From: Agrococcus sp. KRD186
GTDB lineage: Bacteria > Actinomycetota > Actinomycetes > Actinomycetales > Microbacteriaceae
NCBI RefSeq assembly: GCF_017168255.1
Contig: NZ_JABFAP010000001.1
Location: 2,342,645 to 2,406,644 of the forward strand
Length of the DNA stretch: 64,000 nucleotides
Direction: 5' to 3'
Numbering within the stretch: the first letter of the stretch is position 1; each line of letters begins with the position of its first letter. Below, piece after piece: positions 16,509 to 24,312 of the stretch. The translations under genes and the position numbers were made by a program. The notes under the pieces were generated by a model. That model made no database searches and was not told the origin of the DNA. It saw only the letters and a program-made list of their open reading frames with translations.

Positions 16509-16585
16509 ACCCGCGCTGCCCGCGCAGGTTCTCCACAGGGCGCCTCATGACCGTTGCGGATGCGTCGGGCCCGGCGTACAGTTCC

Positions 16586-16681
16586 GGGCAAGCAAGCGAT
16601 GCGGACCGACCAGGCGCCTTCACCAGTTCTTGCATATGAGCAAGCGCCACTGAGCCAGTCCGCATCGCTTCTTCTCTGCCC
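16586..16681 (+). ncRNA. Predicted structured RNA or large stem-loop
   Basis: AAGCGATGCGGAC (16594-16606) pairs perfectly with GTCCGCATCGCTT (16658-16670). GGGCA (16586-16590) and TGCCC (16677-16681) extend the stem across a small internal loop, and an apical hairpin CTTGC-ATATGA-GCAAG lies at 16629-16644. No T-tract follows. I do not recognise a known riboswitch class. It could be a terminator-like structure for the upstream operon, a regulatory leader or a small RNA. Confidence 0.4.
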
Positions 16682-16785
16682 TGTCCCGCCTCGGCGCGCT
16701 GTGCTGCGCACGGCGGGGTGCCGCTTGTGCGCGCCCTGGGCCCCTCCGTGCCGAGGTGCTTGCGCACCCCGCGCTCTTGTCCTAT

Positions 16786-16805
16786 TGTACTAATCACTTA
16801 GTACA
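16786..16805 (+). promoter_or_regulatory. YtrA-type operator palindrome
   Basis: TGTACTAA and TTAGTACA form a perfect 8-bp inverted repeat around TCAC. It has the GTACTA-n4-TAGTAC form bound by YtrA-subfamily GntR repressors and lies 21 bp before the repressor gene, over the likely -10 region. Autorepression of the whole operon is expected. Confidence 0.8.
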
Positions 16806-16826
16806 GCAACACAGACGAGGGCGGCG

Positions 16827-17225
16827 ATGGCGTTCGACAGCACGCAGCCGATCTGGCACCAGCTGGTCGGCGAGTTCTCGCGGCGCATCGTCGCCGGCGT
16901 GTGGCAGCCCGGCACGCGCATCCCCGCGGTGCGCGAGCTTGCTGCAGAGCTGCAGGTCAATCCCAACACCGTGCAGCGCGCGTTCGGCGAGCTCGAGCGC
17001 GACGAGCTGGTGCGCTCCGAACGCACCAGCGGCCGCTTCGTCACCGACGACGGCACCCGCATCAGCGCTCTCCGGCGGCAGCTCGCTGCCGACGCGGCGG
17101 CGCAGTTCACCAGCCGCGCCCGCGGCGTCGGCCTCAGCCTGGCCGACGCGCAGACCCTCCTGGCAGAGAGATGGGACGACCATGACCGCCACAGCGAACC
17201 CGCCCGCGACGAAGCGAGGGGATGA
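16827..17225 (+). CDS. YtrA-subfamily GntR transcriptional regulator
   Basis: A 132-residue repressor. The N-terminal winged helix (about residues 8-75) has the GntR pattern PIWHQLVGEFSRRIVAGVW, IPAVRELAAELQVNPNTVQR and SERTSGRFV. The short C-terminal region of two helices, without an effector domain, is what defines the YtrA type. These repressors control adjacent ABC exporters and respond to cell-envelope stress in several Gram-positives. It is the first gene of a three-gene operon with an ATP-binding subunit and a permease, and its own operator precedes it. Confidence 0.9.
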   Translation: MAFDSTQPIWHQLVGEFSRRIVAGVWQPGTRIPAVRELAAELQVNPNTVQRAFGELERDELVRSERTSGRFVTDDGTRISALRRQLAADAAAQFTSRARGVGLSLADAQTLLAERWDDHDRHSEPARDEARG

Positions 17226-17229
17226 CAGC

Positions 17230-17925
17230 GTGACCAACGCGATCGAGATCCACGGGCTCGGCAAGTCGTACGGCTCCCTGCGGGCCATCGACGGGCTCGA
17301 CCTGACACTCCCCTACGGCCAGGTGATCGGCCTGCTGGGCGAGAACGGCTGCGGCAAGACCACGCTGCTGAAGGTGCTCGCCGGCGTGCTCGCCGAGTAC
17401 GAGGGCGAGGTCAGCATCGCCGGCCACGAGCCCGGCACGGCATCGAAGGCACTCGTGTCCTTCCTGCCCGACGTCAGCTTCCTGCCCGACGGTGCCACGG
17501 TGGCCGCCTGCCTGCGGCTGTACGGCGACTTCTTCGCCGACTTCGACGCCGCCAAGGCGCGCGAGCTGATCGGCTTCTTCGGGCTCGAGGAGCGGATGCG
17601 GCTGCGGGAGATGTCGAAGGGCATGCGCGAGAAGGTGCAGATCGCGCTCGCCATGGCGCGGCGGGCGCGCGTCTACCTGCTCGACGAGCCGATCTCGGGC
17701 GTCGACCCGGCGGCGCGCGACGTCATCCTGCAGGGGATGCTGCGAGGCCTCTCCGAGGATTCGCTGCTGCTCATCTCCACCCACCTGATCCACGACCTCG
17801 AGCCCATCCTCGACGGCGTCGTCCTCATGCGGCGCGGCCGTGTGGTGCTCGCCGGGCAGGTCGACGACCTGCGCGCCGAGCACGGCACATCCATCGACCA
17901 GCTCTTCCGGGAGGTCTACCGATGA
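17230..17925 (+). CDS. ABC transporter ATP-binding subunit (YtrB-like)
   Basis: A 231-residue nucleotide-binding subunit. Walker A is GENGCGKTT, the signature region is LREMSKGMREKVQIAL (a variant of LSGGQ), and Walker B is VYLLDEPISGVD; the H-loop is STHL. I chose the GTG at 17230 because GAGGGG lies eight bases upstream and the ABC domain begins directly after it, four bases past the repressor stop. An ATG at 17182, overlapping the repressor gene, would add 16 residues and remains possible. The subunit powers the permease encoded next. Confidence 0.85.
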   Translation: MTNAIEIHGLGKSYGSLRAIDGLDLTLPYGQVIGLLGENGCGKTTLLKVLAGVLAEYEGEVSIAGHEPGTASKALVSFLPDVSFLPDGATVAACLRLYGDFFADFDAAKARELIGFFGLEERMRLREMSKGMREKVQIALAMARRARVYLLDEPISGVDPAARDVILQGMLRGLSEDSLLLISTHLIHDLEPILDGVVLMRRGRVVLAGQVDDLRAEHGTSIDQLFREVYR

Positions 17926-18752
17926 TCGGCACCCTGCTCAAGCACGAGGCGATCCGCACGCGCGGGTTCCTCCTCACCATCGCGGGCGCCGGGCTCGGCC
18001 TCGCCGCCGTCGGCGCGGCGCTGGCCGTCACCGGCTGGCCGGTGCTGTCGCAGTTCGGCCTGGTGCTCGGCGCCATCGGAGCCTTCGGGCTGCTGCCGGC
18101 GATGCAGCTCGCGCTCGCCATCGACTACTGGCGCAGCGGCTACGGCCGCGTCGGCTACTTCACGCAGTCCCTGCCGATCCGCGGCTCGCGCATCTACGGG
18201 GCGAAGCTCGCCTGGACCGGCATCGTGGTGGTGCTCGGCGTGCTCGCCACGCTCGCGCTCTGGCTCGTGGTGATGGTCGCCTCGGCGCAGACCATGTTCG
18301 GCATGGCGCCGGGCGCGCTGCTCGAGCAGATCGGCGAGGTGCTGCGCGCGGCGTACGCGGCAGCCCCGTGGCTGGTCGCCCTCGGCGTGCCGGCGACGCT
18401 GCTGCTGCTCTACGGCTTCAACACCGTGATGTACGACGCGGCGGCCTCGCTCGGCTCGGAGCGCTGGCTGCAGCGGCTCAGCTGGGGTGGGCCGGTGCTG
18501 GTCTGGTTCGGCCTCTACGCGATCGCGCAGGTCGTCATGCTCGTCGGCATCCTCGCGATCCCGTTCGGGCTCGGCGTGACCGCGACCGGCGACTTCGGCT
18601 TCGTGCCGGCAGACCTGCTGGGCGCCATGCTCGCCGACCAGAGCGAGCTGCAGCTGATGCCCATCGGCTTCGTGCCGGCGATCATCGTGATGGTGCCGCT
18701 GCTGATCTGGCGGACGGCCTATTCGTGGAACCACAAGGTGGCGCTGGCGTAG
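17922..18752 (+). CDS. ABC transporter permease, six-TM
   Basis: A 276-residue membrane protein with six main hydrophobic segments and the SYNH-type end RTAYSWNHKVALA. Its ATG overlaps the ATPase stop (ATGA). It contains YWRSGYGRVGYFTQSLPIRG, a polar loop typical of ABC-2-like permeases of YtrC/YtrD type that interact with the ATPase. The substrate is unknown; a cell-envelope compound or peptide is the usual proposal for YtrA-controlled systems. A strong hairpin follows immediately. Confidence 0.75.
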   Translation: MIGTLLKHEAIRTRGFLLTIAGAGLGLAAVGAALAVTGWPVLSQFGLVLGAIGAFGLLPAMQLALAIDYWRSGYGRVGYFTQSLPIRGSRIYGAKLAWTGIVVVLGVLATLALWLVVMVASAQTMFGMAPGALLEQIGEVLRAAYAAAPWLVALGVPATLLLLYGFNTVMYDAAASLGSERWLQRLSWGGPVLVWFGLYAIAQVVMLVGILAIPFGLGVTATGDFGFVPADLLGAMLADQSELQLMPIGFVPAIIVMVPLLIWRTAYSWNHKVALA

Positions 18753-18753
18753 C

Positions 18754-18776
18754 CCGGGGCCCGGGACGGGCCCCGG
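18754..18776 (+). terminator. Terminator hairpin after YtrA operon
   Basis: CCGGGGCCCG (18754-18763) and CGGGCCCCGG (18767-18776) form a perfect 10-bp stem with a GGA loop, 2 bp after the permease stop. Confidence 0.75.
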
Positions 18777-18830
18777 CGCTGGGTTCCGCCGGCACGAAGA
18801 TCAGGTCCAGCGGCGACGCCGCGACGCGAG

Positions 18831-18836
18831 TAGCCT
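18831..18836 (+). promoter_or_regulatory. Putative -10 box of leaderless pcm gene
   Basis: TAGCCT lies seven bases before the ATG and there is no separate ribosome site. Confidence 0.4.
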
Positions 18837-18843
18837 CCCTCGC

Positions 18844-19458
18844 ATGAGGGAGCTGCCGGTCGCACCGGAGACGGTCGAGCGGGTGCGCGCGGCCATGCGC
18901 GCCGCCGACCGCCGCACCTTCCTGCCCGCCAGCGTGCGCCAGCTGGCCGACGTCGATCGGCCGATCGGCATCGGCTGGGACGCCACCAACTCCCAGCCCT
19001 CCACCGTCGCGCGCATGCTCGAGCTGCTCGACGTGCGAGCGGGGCAGCGGGTGCTCGACGTGGGCGCGGGCTCCGGCTGGACCACCGCGATCCTCGCCGA
19101 GCTCGGCGCCGACGCGGTGGGTGTCGAGCTCGTGCCGCAGCTGGTCGAGCGGGGCAACGCCAACCTGGCGGTGCATGCCGCCGCCACCCACGGCACCGCA
19201 CCGACCGGCGCCGCCGCCGCGCGCATCCGCCCCGCCGTCCCCGGCGTGCTGGGCCTGCCGGAGGAGGGCCCGTGGGATCGCATCCTGGTCTCCGCCGACT
19301 TCGGGCGCACGCCCGACGCCCTCGTGGCGCAGCTGGCCGAGGGCGGGCGCATGGTGGCGCCGGTCGCCGGGGCCATGCAGGTGGTCGAGGTGCGCGACGG
19401 CCGAGCGCGCACACGCACCGACGGGATCGGCTACGCCTTCGTGCCGCTGCGGGAGTGA
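18844..19458 (+). CDS. pcm: Protein-L-isoaspartate O-methyltransferase family protein
   Basis: A 204-residue SAM-dependent methyltransferase of the PIMT family, which repairs damaged aspartyl residues in proteins by methylating isoaspartate. Motif I is VLDVGAGSGWTTAIL (residues 70-84), followed by the acidic VGVELVPQLV. The N-terminal family motif usually reads Q-T-I-S-P; here NSQPSTVARML plays that part. A motif II-like segment WDRILVSADFG is present. The isoaspartate activity is inferred from family similarity; some relatives methylate other substrates. The gene is single and apparently leaderless. Confidence 0.75.
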   Translation: MRELPVAPETVERVRAAMRAADRRTFLPASVRQLADVDRPIGIGWDATNSQPSTVARMLELLDVRAGQRVLDVGAGSGWTTAILAELGADAVGVELVPQLVERGNANLAVHAAATHGTAPTGAAAARIRPAVPGVLGLPEEGPWDRILVSADFGRTPDALVAQLAEGGRMVAPVAGAMQVVEVRDGRARTRTDGIGYAFVPLRE

Positions 19459-19572
19459 GGCTGCCGCCCGCGCCGCTCTTCCCGAGCCCCGACGCGTCGT
19501 GCGCGCCCGCTCGCCGAGCGGCTCGCGGCAGGCCGCTGTCGTAGGGTGTGCGAACGGATGTGAGGAGACCGG

Positions 19573-20745
19573 ATGCCCGCGACCGCCGAGGAGTTCGAGG
19601 CACGGCTCGCGCGCACCCGCGCGCGCATGATCCGCAACGGACTCGACGGCCTCGTGATCGTCGATCCGGCGAACCTGCACTACCTCACCGGCTACGACGC
19701 CTGGTCGTTCTACATGCCGCAGCTGCTGTTCGTGCCGCTGCACGGGGAGACGTTCCTCATCATGCGCGAGATGGATGCCGGCGGCGCCCACCGCACCGCC
19801 GACACCATGCCCGCCGAGCGCATCCTCGGCTACCCCGAGTCGCTCGTCCACCAGCGCAACGTGCACCCCTTCGACTGGGCCTGCGAGCAGCTGCGCGCCC
19901 GCGGCTTCGGCAAGCGCGGCCGGGTCGGCTACGAGGGCGAGGCGCACTTCCTGTCGGTGCGCTCGTTCCTGGCGCTGCAGCGCGGCATGCCCGAGTGGCA
20001 GCTGGTCGACGCGCACGACCTCGTCAACTGGGTGCGGCTGGTCAAGAGCCCCTACGAGCTCGACCTCATGCGCGCCGCAGGCAAGGTCGCCTCCGCCGCC
20101 ATGCGCGCGGGCATCGACGCCGTCGCCGACGGCGCGCGGCTCAACGACATCGCCGCCGCCATCCAGTTCGCGCAGGCCACCGGCGTCGAGGGCGCGGAGG
20201 GCGACTACCCGGCGATCGTGCCGATGCTGCCCGCCGGCGCGGCCGCCGACACGCCGCACATGACCTTCAGCGCCCGCCGCCTCGACGCGCGCGAGACCGT
20301 CTCGATCGAGCTGGCCGGCGCCCACCGCCGCTACCACGCGCCGCTCGCCCGCACCCTGTCGCTCGGCCGCCCGGAGCCGCGGCTGCAGCGCATCGCCGAG
20401 GTCGCCGCGGAGGGCCTGCAGCTCGTGCTCGACGGACTGCGGCCCGGCCGCACCGTCGCCGAGGTGCACGGGCTGTGGCAGTCGCACATCGCCAAGGAGG
20501 GCGTCGAGAAGGCCTCACGGCTCGGCTACTCGATCGGCATCGGCTACCCGCCCGATTGGGGCGAGCGCACCGTCTCGATCCGCGGCGACGACCAGAACAT
20601 CATCGAGGCGGGCATGTGTCTGCACGTGATCGCCGGCATGTGGATGTCGGGCTACGGCTGCGAGATCAGCGAATCGGTGGCGGTCACCGAGGCGGGCGCC
20701 GAGGTGCTCACCTCCGCGCCGCGCGAGCTCATCGTGAAGGAGTGA
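19573..20745 (+). CDS. M24-family hydrolase, ectoine hydrolase (DoeA/EutD)-like
   Basis: A 390-residue creatinase-fold protein. Segments LTGYDAWSFYMPQ (38-50), DYPAIVPMLPAG (211-222), ELAGAHRRYHAPLARTLSLG (246-265), GYPPDWGERTVSI and ISESVAVTEAG closely recall DoeA/EutD, which opens the ectoine ring to N-acetyl-diaminobutyrate. The two Asp ligands that normal M24 peptidases use for metal are missing (IEL and APLAR replace D-x-G and S-D-x-T-R), as in DoeA. A GAGGAG ribosome site precedes the ATG. An Xaa-Pro peptidase role is therefore unlikely. The downstream M20 deacylase and MHS transporter support a solute-degradation operon. Confidence 0.72.
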   Translation: MPATAEEFEARLARTRARMIRNGLDGLVIVDPANLHYLTGYDAWSFYMPQLLFVPLHGETFLIMREMDAGGAHRTADTMPAERILGYPESLVHQRNVHPFDWACEQLRARGFGKRGRVGYEGEAHFLSVRSFLALQRGMPEWQLVDAHDLVNWVRLVKSPYELDLMRAAGKVASAAMRAGIDAVADGARLNDIAAAIQFAQATGVEGAEGDYPAIVPMLPAGAAADTPHMTFSARRLDARETVSIELAGAHRRYHAPLARTLSLGRPEPRLQRIAEVAAEGLQLVLDGLRPGRTVAEVHGLWQSHIAKEGVEKASRLGYSIGIGYPPDWGERTVSIRGDDQNIIEAGMCLHVIAGMWMSGYGCEISESVAVTEAGAEVLTSAPRELIVKE

Positions 20746-20747
20746 AG

Positions 20748-22049
20748 ATGACGGATGGGTCCACTCCCGTCGGGCGCGCCGGCACTGCGCCCGACGCCGC
20801 AGGCGATGCCGCGATCGCCGTCGAGCGAGCACTCGCGCTGGTGGAGGATGCGACCATCGTCGCCGACGCCTCATCGCTCATCCTGGCGGCGAGCGAGAAC
20901 CCCGGCGGCACCGAGCTGCACACCGTGCGGGTGCTGGAGTCGATCGCCTCGCGCCTGGGCGGCCGCACCGAGCGCACGACGGTGGCGCCCGATCGCCCCA
21001 ACCTGTCGATCCGCTTCGGCCCCGATGCGACCGCTCAGCGACCGGCGGTGCTCATGCTCGGCCACAGCGACGTGGTGCCCGCCGGCGAGGGATGGACGGC
21101 GAACCCGTTCAGCCCGCGGGTCGCCGACGGCTGGCTGACCGGCCGCGGCGCCACCGACATGAAGGGCGGCATCGCCGCCGCGCTGCAGGCGATGGGCGCC
21201 GTGCACCAGGTGCTGCCGCAGCTGCCGCTCGAACTGCTGGTCACCGTCGACGAGGAGGATCTCGCGACCGGCATCCAGGCGCACATCGCGTCGACCGAGG
21301 GCGCAGCGCCGCTCGGCCGCTACCTCGCGTGCATCGTCGCCGAGCCCACCGACCTGGCGGTCGTGATCGCCTGCCGCGGCGCCGCCAACCTGCTGGTCGA
21401 GGTCACCGGCCGCGCCGCGCACGCCGGCCGGCCCGAGGACGGCGCGAGCGCCATCACCACCGCGGCGCGCATCGCCAGCTGGATCGCCGAGGATCACGAC
21501 CGGATGCGCGCCGGCGCCGGCGGGCTGCTCGGCTCCGCCACCTGGAGCGTCGGCCGCATCGAGGGCGGCCACGGCACCTCCATCGTGCCGGATCGCTGCA
21601 CGCTGCTGGTCGACCGGCGGCTGATGCCTGACGAGACGGGCGAGCAGGCGCTCGCGCAGCTCGAGGCGGGCATCGCCGGCCTGCCCGGCATCCCCGGCTG
21701 CACCGCGCACGCCAGGCTGCAGATGGAGATGCCGGGGTTCGAGACCGACCCGACGCATTCGCTCGTGCAGGCCGCCGTGACGGCCCTCACCGCGGAGGGC
21801 GCCGAGGCGCCGATGGAGGCGTGGACGGCCGCCTGCGAGGGCGGCTTCATCGCCCGCCACCACGGCTGCCCGACCATCATCCTGGGCCCGGGCGACATCA
21901 CCTCGCAGGCCCATCAGCCCGACGAGCGCGTCGCCATCGCCGACCTCGCGACAGCCGCACGCGCGTACACTCGCATGCTTGTAGATCTCCACACCACCAC
22001 CAGCAACCCCCGAGCACGACCCGACGCACGACCTGAAGCACGATCCTGA
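20748..22049 (+). CDS. M20-family metallo-deacylase (ArgE/DapE-like)
   Basis: A 433-residue zinc-dependent amidohydrolase. Metal-site residues are visible in LGHSDVVPAGEG, GRGATDMKGGIAAAL, VDEEDLATG (the Glu-Glu pair with the catalytic base) and QAHQPDE near the end. The family removes acyl groups from amino acids such as N-acetylornithine. The ATG starts 2 bp after the stop of the DoeA-like gene. In this setting it probably deacetylates the product of that enzyme, N-acetyl-diaminobutyrate, replacing the unrelated DoeB/EutE; this is inference. The last 25 residues are a low-complexity Arg/Pro/Ala extension with no family equivalent, so the last few codons may be recent sequence. Confidence 0.8.
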   Translation: MTDGSTPVGRAGTAPDAAGDAAIAVERALALVEDATIVADASSLILAASENPGGTELHTVRVLESIASRLGGRTERTTVAPDRPNLSIRFGPDATAQRPAVLMLGHSDVVPAGEGWTANPFSPRVADGWLTGRGATDMKGGIAAALQAMGAVHQVLPQLPLELLVTVDEEDLATGIQAHIASTEGAAPLGRYLACIVAEPTDLAVVIACRGAANLLVEVTGRAAHAGRPEDGASAITTAARIASWIAEDHDRMRAGAGGLLGSATWSVGRIEGGHGTSIVPDRCTLLVDRRLMPDETGEQALAQLEAGIAGLPGIPGCTAHARLQMEMPGFETDPTHSLVQAAVTALTAEGAEAPMEAWTAACEGGFIARHHGCPTIILGPGDITSQAHQPDERVAIADLATAARAYTRMLVDLHTTTSNPRARPDARPEARS

Positions 22050-22088
22050 AGCACGACCCCCAGGCACCAAACCAGAAGGGACACGGCC

Positions 22089-23576
22089 ATGACCGAGCAA
22101 CCAGCAGCAGGGGCGCGACCAGCGCACGAGCCGCCCCCCATCACCCGTGAGAACGATCTCTCGGCGCTCCAGCGCACGACCGTGAAGAAGTCGGTCATGG
22201 GCGCGATGGCGGGCAACGCCATCGAGTGGTTCGACTACGGCATCTATGGCTACCTCACGGTGCACCTGTCGAACCAGATCTTCGGCGGCTCCGAGAACTC
22301 GGTGCTGTGGGCGCTGTTCGGCTTCGCGATCTCGTTCCTCATCCGCCCCATCGGCGGTGCGATCCTCGGGCCCCTCGGCGACCGGATCGGGCGCCAGAAG
22401 GTGCTCGTCTTCACGATCCTGCTGATCTCGATCTCGACCGCCTGCATCGGCATCCTGCCGACCTGGGACATGGTGGGCTGGCTCTCGCCCGCGCTGCTGT
22501 TCCTGCTGCGCATCATCCAGGGCTTCTCGGCCGGTGGCGAGTACGCCGGCGCGGCGGTCTACATGGCCGAGCACGCGCCCGACGACCGGCGCGGCTTCTG
22601 GGGCTCGTTCCTCGAGTTCGGCACGCTGCTGGGCTTCTCGATGGCGGCGATCCTGGTGACGGCGCTCGAGTTCATCGTCGGCTCCGACGGCATGGAGGCC
22701 GGCTGGTGGCGGCTGCCGTTCCTGCTCACCCTGCCGCTCGGCATCGTCGCGCTGCTGATGCGCAAGAACCTGCACGACTCCGACACCTTCAAGGAGGCGC
22801 AGGAGCAGGACACCCGCACGAGCGCCTGGCAGACGCTGCGCGACCTCGTGACGCAGCAGCCGAAGCAGCTGCTGAAGATCATGGGCATCACCGTGCTCAT
22901 CAACACCGGCTTCTACCTGGTGCTGACCTACATGCCCACCTACCTCAACACATCCCTCGACATGGATGCGACGCAGGCGGGCATGATGCTGGTCGCCGTG
23001 CAGCTGGTGATGATGGTCGTCATCATCCCGCTGGGCGCGCTCACCGACCGCATCGGCAGGCGCCCGGTGCTGCTGACCGCGGCGGCCGGGTTCACGCTGT
23101 TCTCGATCCCGGCGATCATGCTGCTCGACACCGGGGTGATCGCGCTGCAGATCCTGGGCCTGTCGATCTTCGGCATCTTCCTGGTGATGCTGCTGTGCAA
23201 CATCTCGGCGACCCTGCCAGCGCTGTTCCCGACCACCGTCCGCTACGCGGGCTTCGCGCTCGGCTACAACGTCGCGACCTCGCTGCTGGGCGGCCCGGCC
23301 GGCCTCATCAACGAGGCGCTCATCGACAGCACCGGCTCGACGCTGGTGCCCGGCTTCTACATGACCGTCGCGGGCATCATCGGCCTGATCGCGATCTGGA
23401 CGTTCAACGAGACGGCGGGCCGCAGCCTGCGCGGCGACGTCGTGCCGGGCGAGGACGACCTCGACCGGGTCGCCATCGGCCAGGACCTGATCGGCAAGGT
23501 GCACGACCCGAACAACGAGCTCGAGGCGGTGCAGGCGCGCGCCAACGGCACGGGGCCGAACCGCACGATCGACTGA
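22089..23576 (+). CDS. MHS-family MFS transporter (ProP-like)
   Basis: A 495-residue major facilitator with twelve predicted helices. The metabolite:H+ symporter signatures are clear: GNAIEWFDYGIYGYL near the first helix, GPLGDRIGRQK after helix two, and RIIQGFSAGGEYAG in helix four. Relatives import proline, betaine, ectoine, shikimate or dicarboxylates. It follows the DoeA-like and M20 genes by 39 bp and is probably the uptake system for their substrate. The C-terminal tail of about 45 residues is charged. A strong hairpin ends the operon. Confidence 0.85.
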   Translation: MTEQPAAGARPAHEPPPITRENDLSALQRTTVKKSVMGAMAGNAIEWFDYGIYGYLTVHLSNQIFGGSENSVLWALFGFAISFLIRPIGGAILGPLGDRIGRQKVLVFTILLISISTACIGILPTWDMVGWLSPALLFLLRIIQGFSAGGEYAGAAVYMAEHAPDDRRGFWGSFLEFGTLLGFSMAAILVTALEFIVGSDGMEAGWWRLPFLLTLPLGIVALLMRKNLHDSDTFKEAQEQDTRTSAWQTLRDLVTQQPKQLLKIMGITVLINTGFYLVLTYMPTYLNTSLDMDATQAGMMLVAVQLVMMVVIIPLGALTDRIGRRPVLLTAAAGFTLFSIPAIMLLDTGVIALQILGLSIFGIFLVMLLCNISATLPALFPTTVRYAGFALGYNVATSLLGGPAGLINEALIDSTGSTLVPGFYMTVAGIIGLIAIWTFNETAGRSLRGDVVPGEDDLDRVAIGQDLIGKVHDPNNELEAVQARANGTGPNRTID

Positions 23577-23599
23577 TCGAGCGCGGTCCCGCGCGACGC

Positions 23600-23628
23600 G
23601 GCGGGGATCCCTTCGGGGCATCCCCGCC
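23600..23628. terminator. Bidirectional terminator
   Basis: GGCGGGGAT (23600-23608) pairs with ATCCCCGCC (23620-23628), with CCC/GGG inside and a TTCG tetraloop. It lies between the convergent transporter and response regulator genes. Confidence 0.85.
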
Positions 23629-23691
23629 GTTTCGCGCGACGGGGCCCGCGCAGAGCAGGCAGCTCAGAGCGGGCCGCTCAGAGCAGACCGC

Positions 23692-24312
23692 TCAGAGGAG
23701 ACCCCGTTGGCGGGCGACGTGTACGGCGCGCGAACGGCTGTCGACGTCGAGCTTCGAGAAGATGTGCACGAGGTGGCTCTTGACGGTCGCCTCGCTGACC
23801 AACAGCGACTTGGCCATCTCGCGGTTGCCGGCGCCGGTGGCGAGCAGCCGCAGCACGTCGTGCTCGCGCTCGGTCAGCCTCGGCAGCGGGTTGCGGATGC
23901 CCTGGATCACCCGGGCGGCGAGGTCCGGCCCGAGCACGGTGTCGCCGCGCGCCGCGCGCTGGATCGCATCGATGATGGCGGCGGGCGCGACGTCCTTGAG
24001 CAGGTAGCCGGCGGCACCGGCCTCGATGGCGCCGAGGATCTCGGCGTCGCGGTCGAAGGTGGTGAGGATCAGCACCGCGGGCGCCGGCGCGAGCGCGCGC
24101 AGGGCCGCCGTGGTGGCGATGCCGTCCATGCCGGCGCCCAGCCGCAGGTCGCACAGCACGACCGCGGGCCGCAGGTGCTCCGCCAGCACCACGGCCTCCT
24201 CGCCGGTGGCGGCCTCGCCGACGACGCTGAGGCCCTCGGATGCCTCCAGCACGGCGCGCAGGCCGCTGCGGACGACGGGGTGGTCGTCGACGAGCAGGAT
24301 GTCGATGGTCAT
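23692..24312 (-). CDS. NarL/FixJ-family response regulator
   Basis: A 206-residue two-component regulator. The receiver domain has the acidic pair in LLVDDHP (9-10), phosphoacceptor Asp55 in LCDLRLG, and a conserved Lys in LLKDV. A LuxR-type helix-turn-helix occupies about residues 142-206 (LTEREHDVLRLLATGAGNRE and VKSHLVHIFSKLDV). Its ATG overlaps the stop of the histidine kinase (ATGA), so the two form a cognate pair. The likely target is the overlapping MMPL exporter gene upstream, as with the YdfH-YdfI system and ydfJ in Bacillus; that comparison is by analogy. Confidence 0.93.
   Translation of the reverse strand: MTIDILLVDDHPVVRSGLRAVLEASEGLSVVGEAATGEEAVVLAEHLRPAVVLCDLRLGAGMDGIATTAALRALAPAPAVLILTTFDRDAEILGAIEAGAAGYLLKDVAPAAIIDAIQRAARGDTVLGPDLAARVIQGIRNPLPRLTEREHDVLRLLATGAGNREMAKSLLVSEATVKSHLVHIFSKLDVDSRSRAVHVARQRGLL

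Larger units (their letters stand above)
16509..16826. other. 318-bp intergenic region rich in inverted repeats
   Basis: No convincing gene is present. The stretch contains a 96-nt stem-loop element (16586-16681), interlaced inverted repeats (CCTCGGC 16689-16695 with GCCGAGG 16750-16756; GCGGGGTGC 16713-16721 with GCACCCCGC 16764-16772), one TTCTCCACA DnaA-like box at 16529-16537, and the YtrA operator at the downstream end. Confidence 0.6.

Noticed and set aside
16554..16793. A 79-codon frame in the intergenic region before the YtrA operon.
   Set aside because: It runs through the stem-loop and operator, has no ribosome site and an implausible Arg/Pro/Cys composition.
19573..20745. Xaa-Pro aminopeptidase.
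   Set aside because: The first two metal ligands of M24 peptidases are missing, and several blocks match the ectoine hydrolase type instead.
20871..23621. A 916-codon open frame on the minus strand opposite the M20 and MFS genes.
   Set aside because: Antisense shadow with biased Arg/Asp/Gly content and no family motifs.
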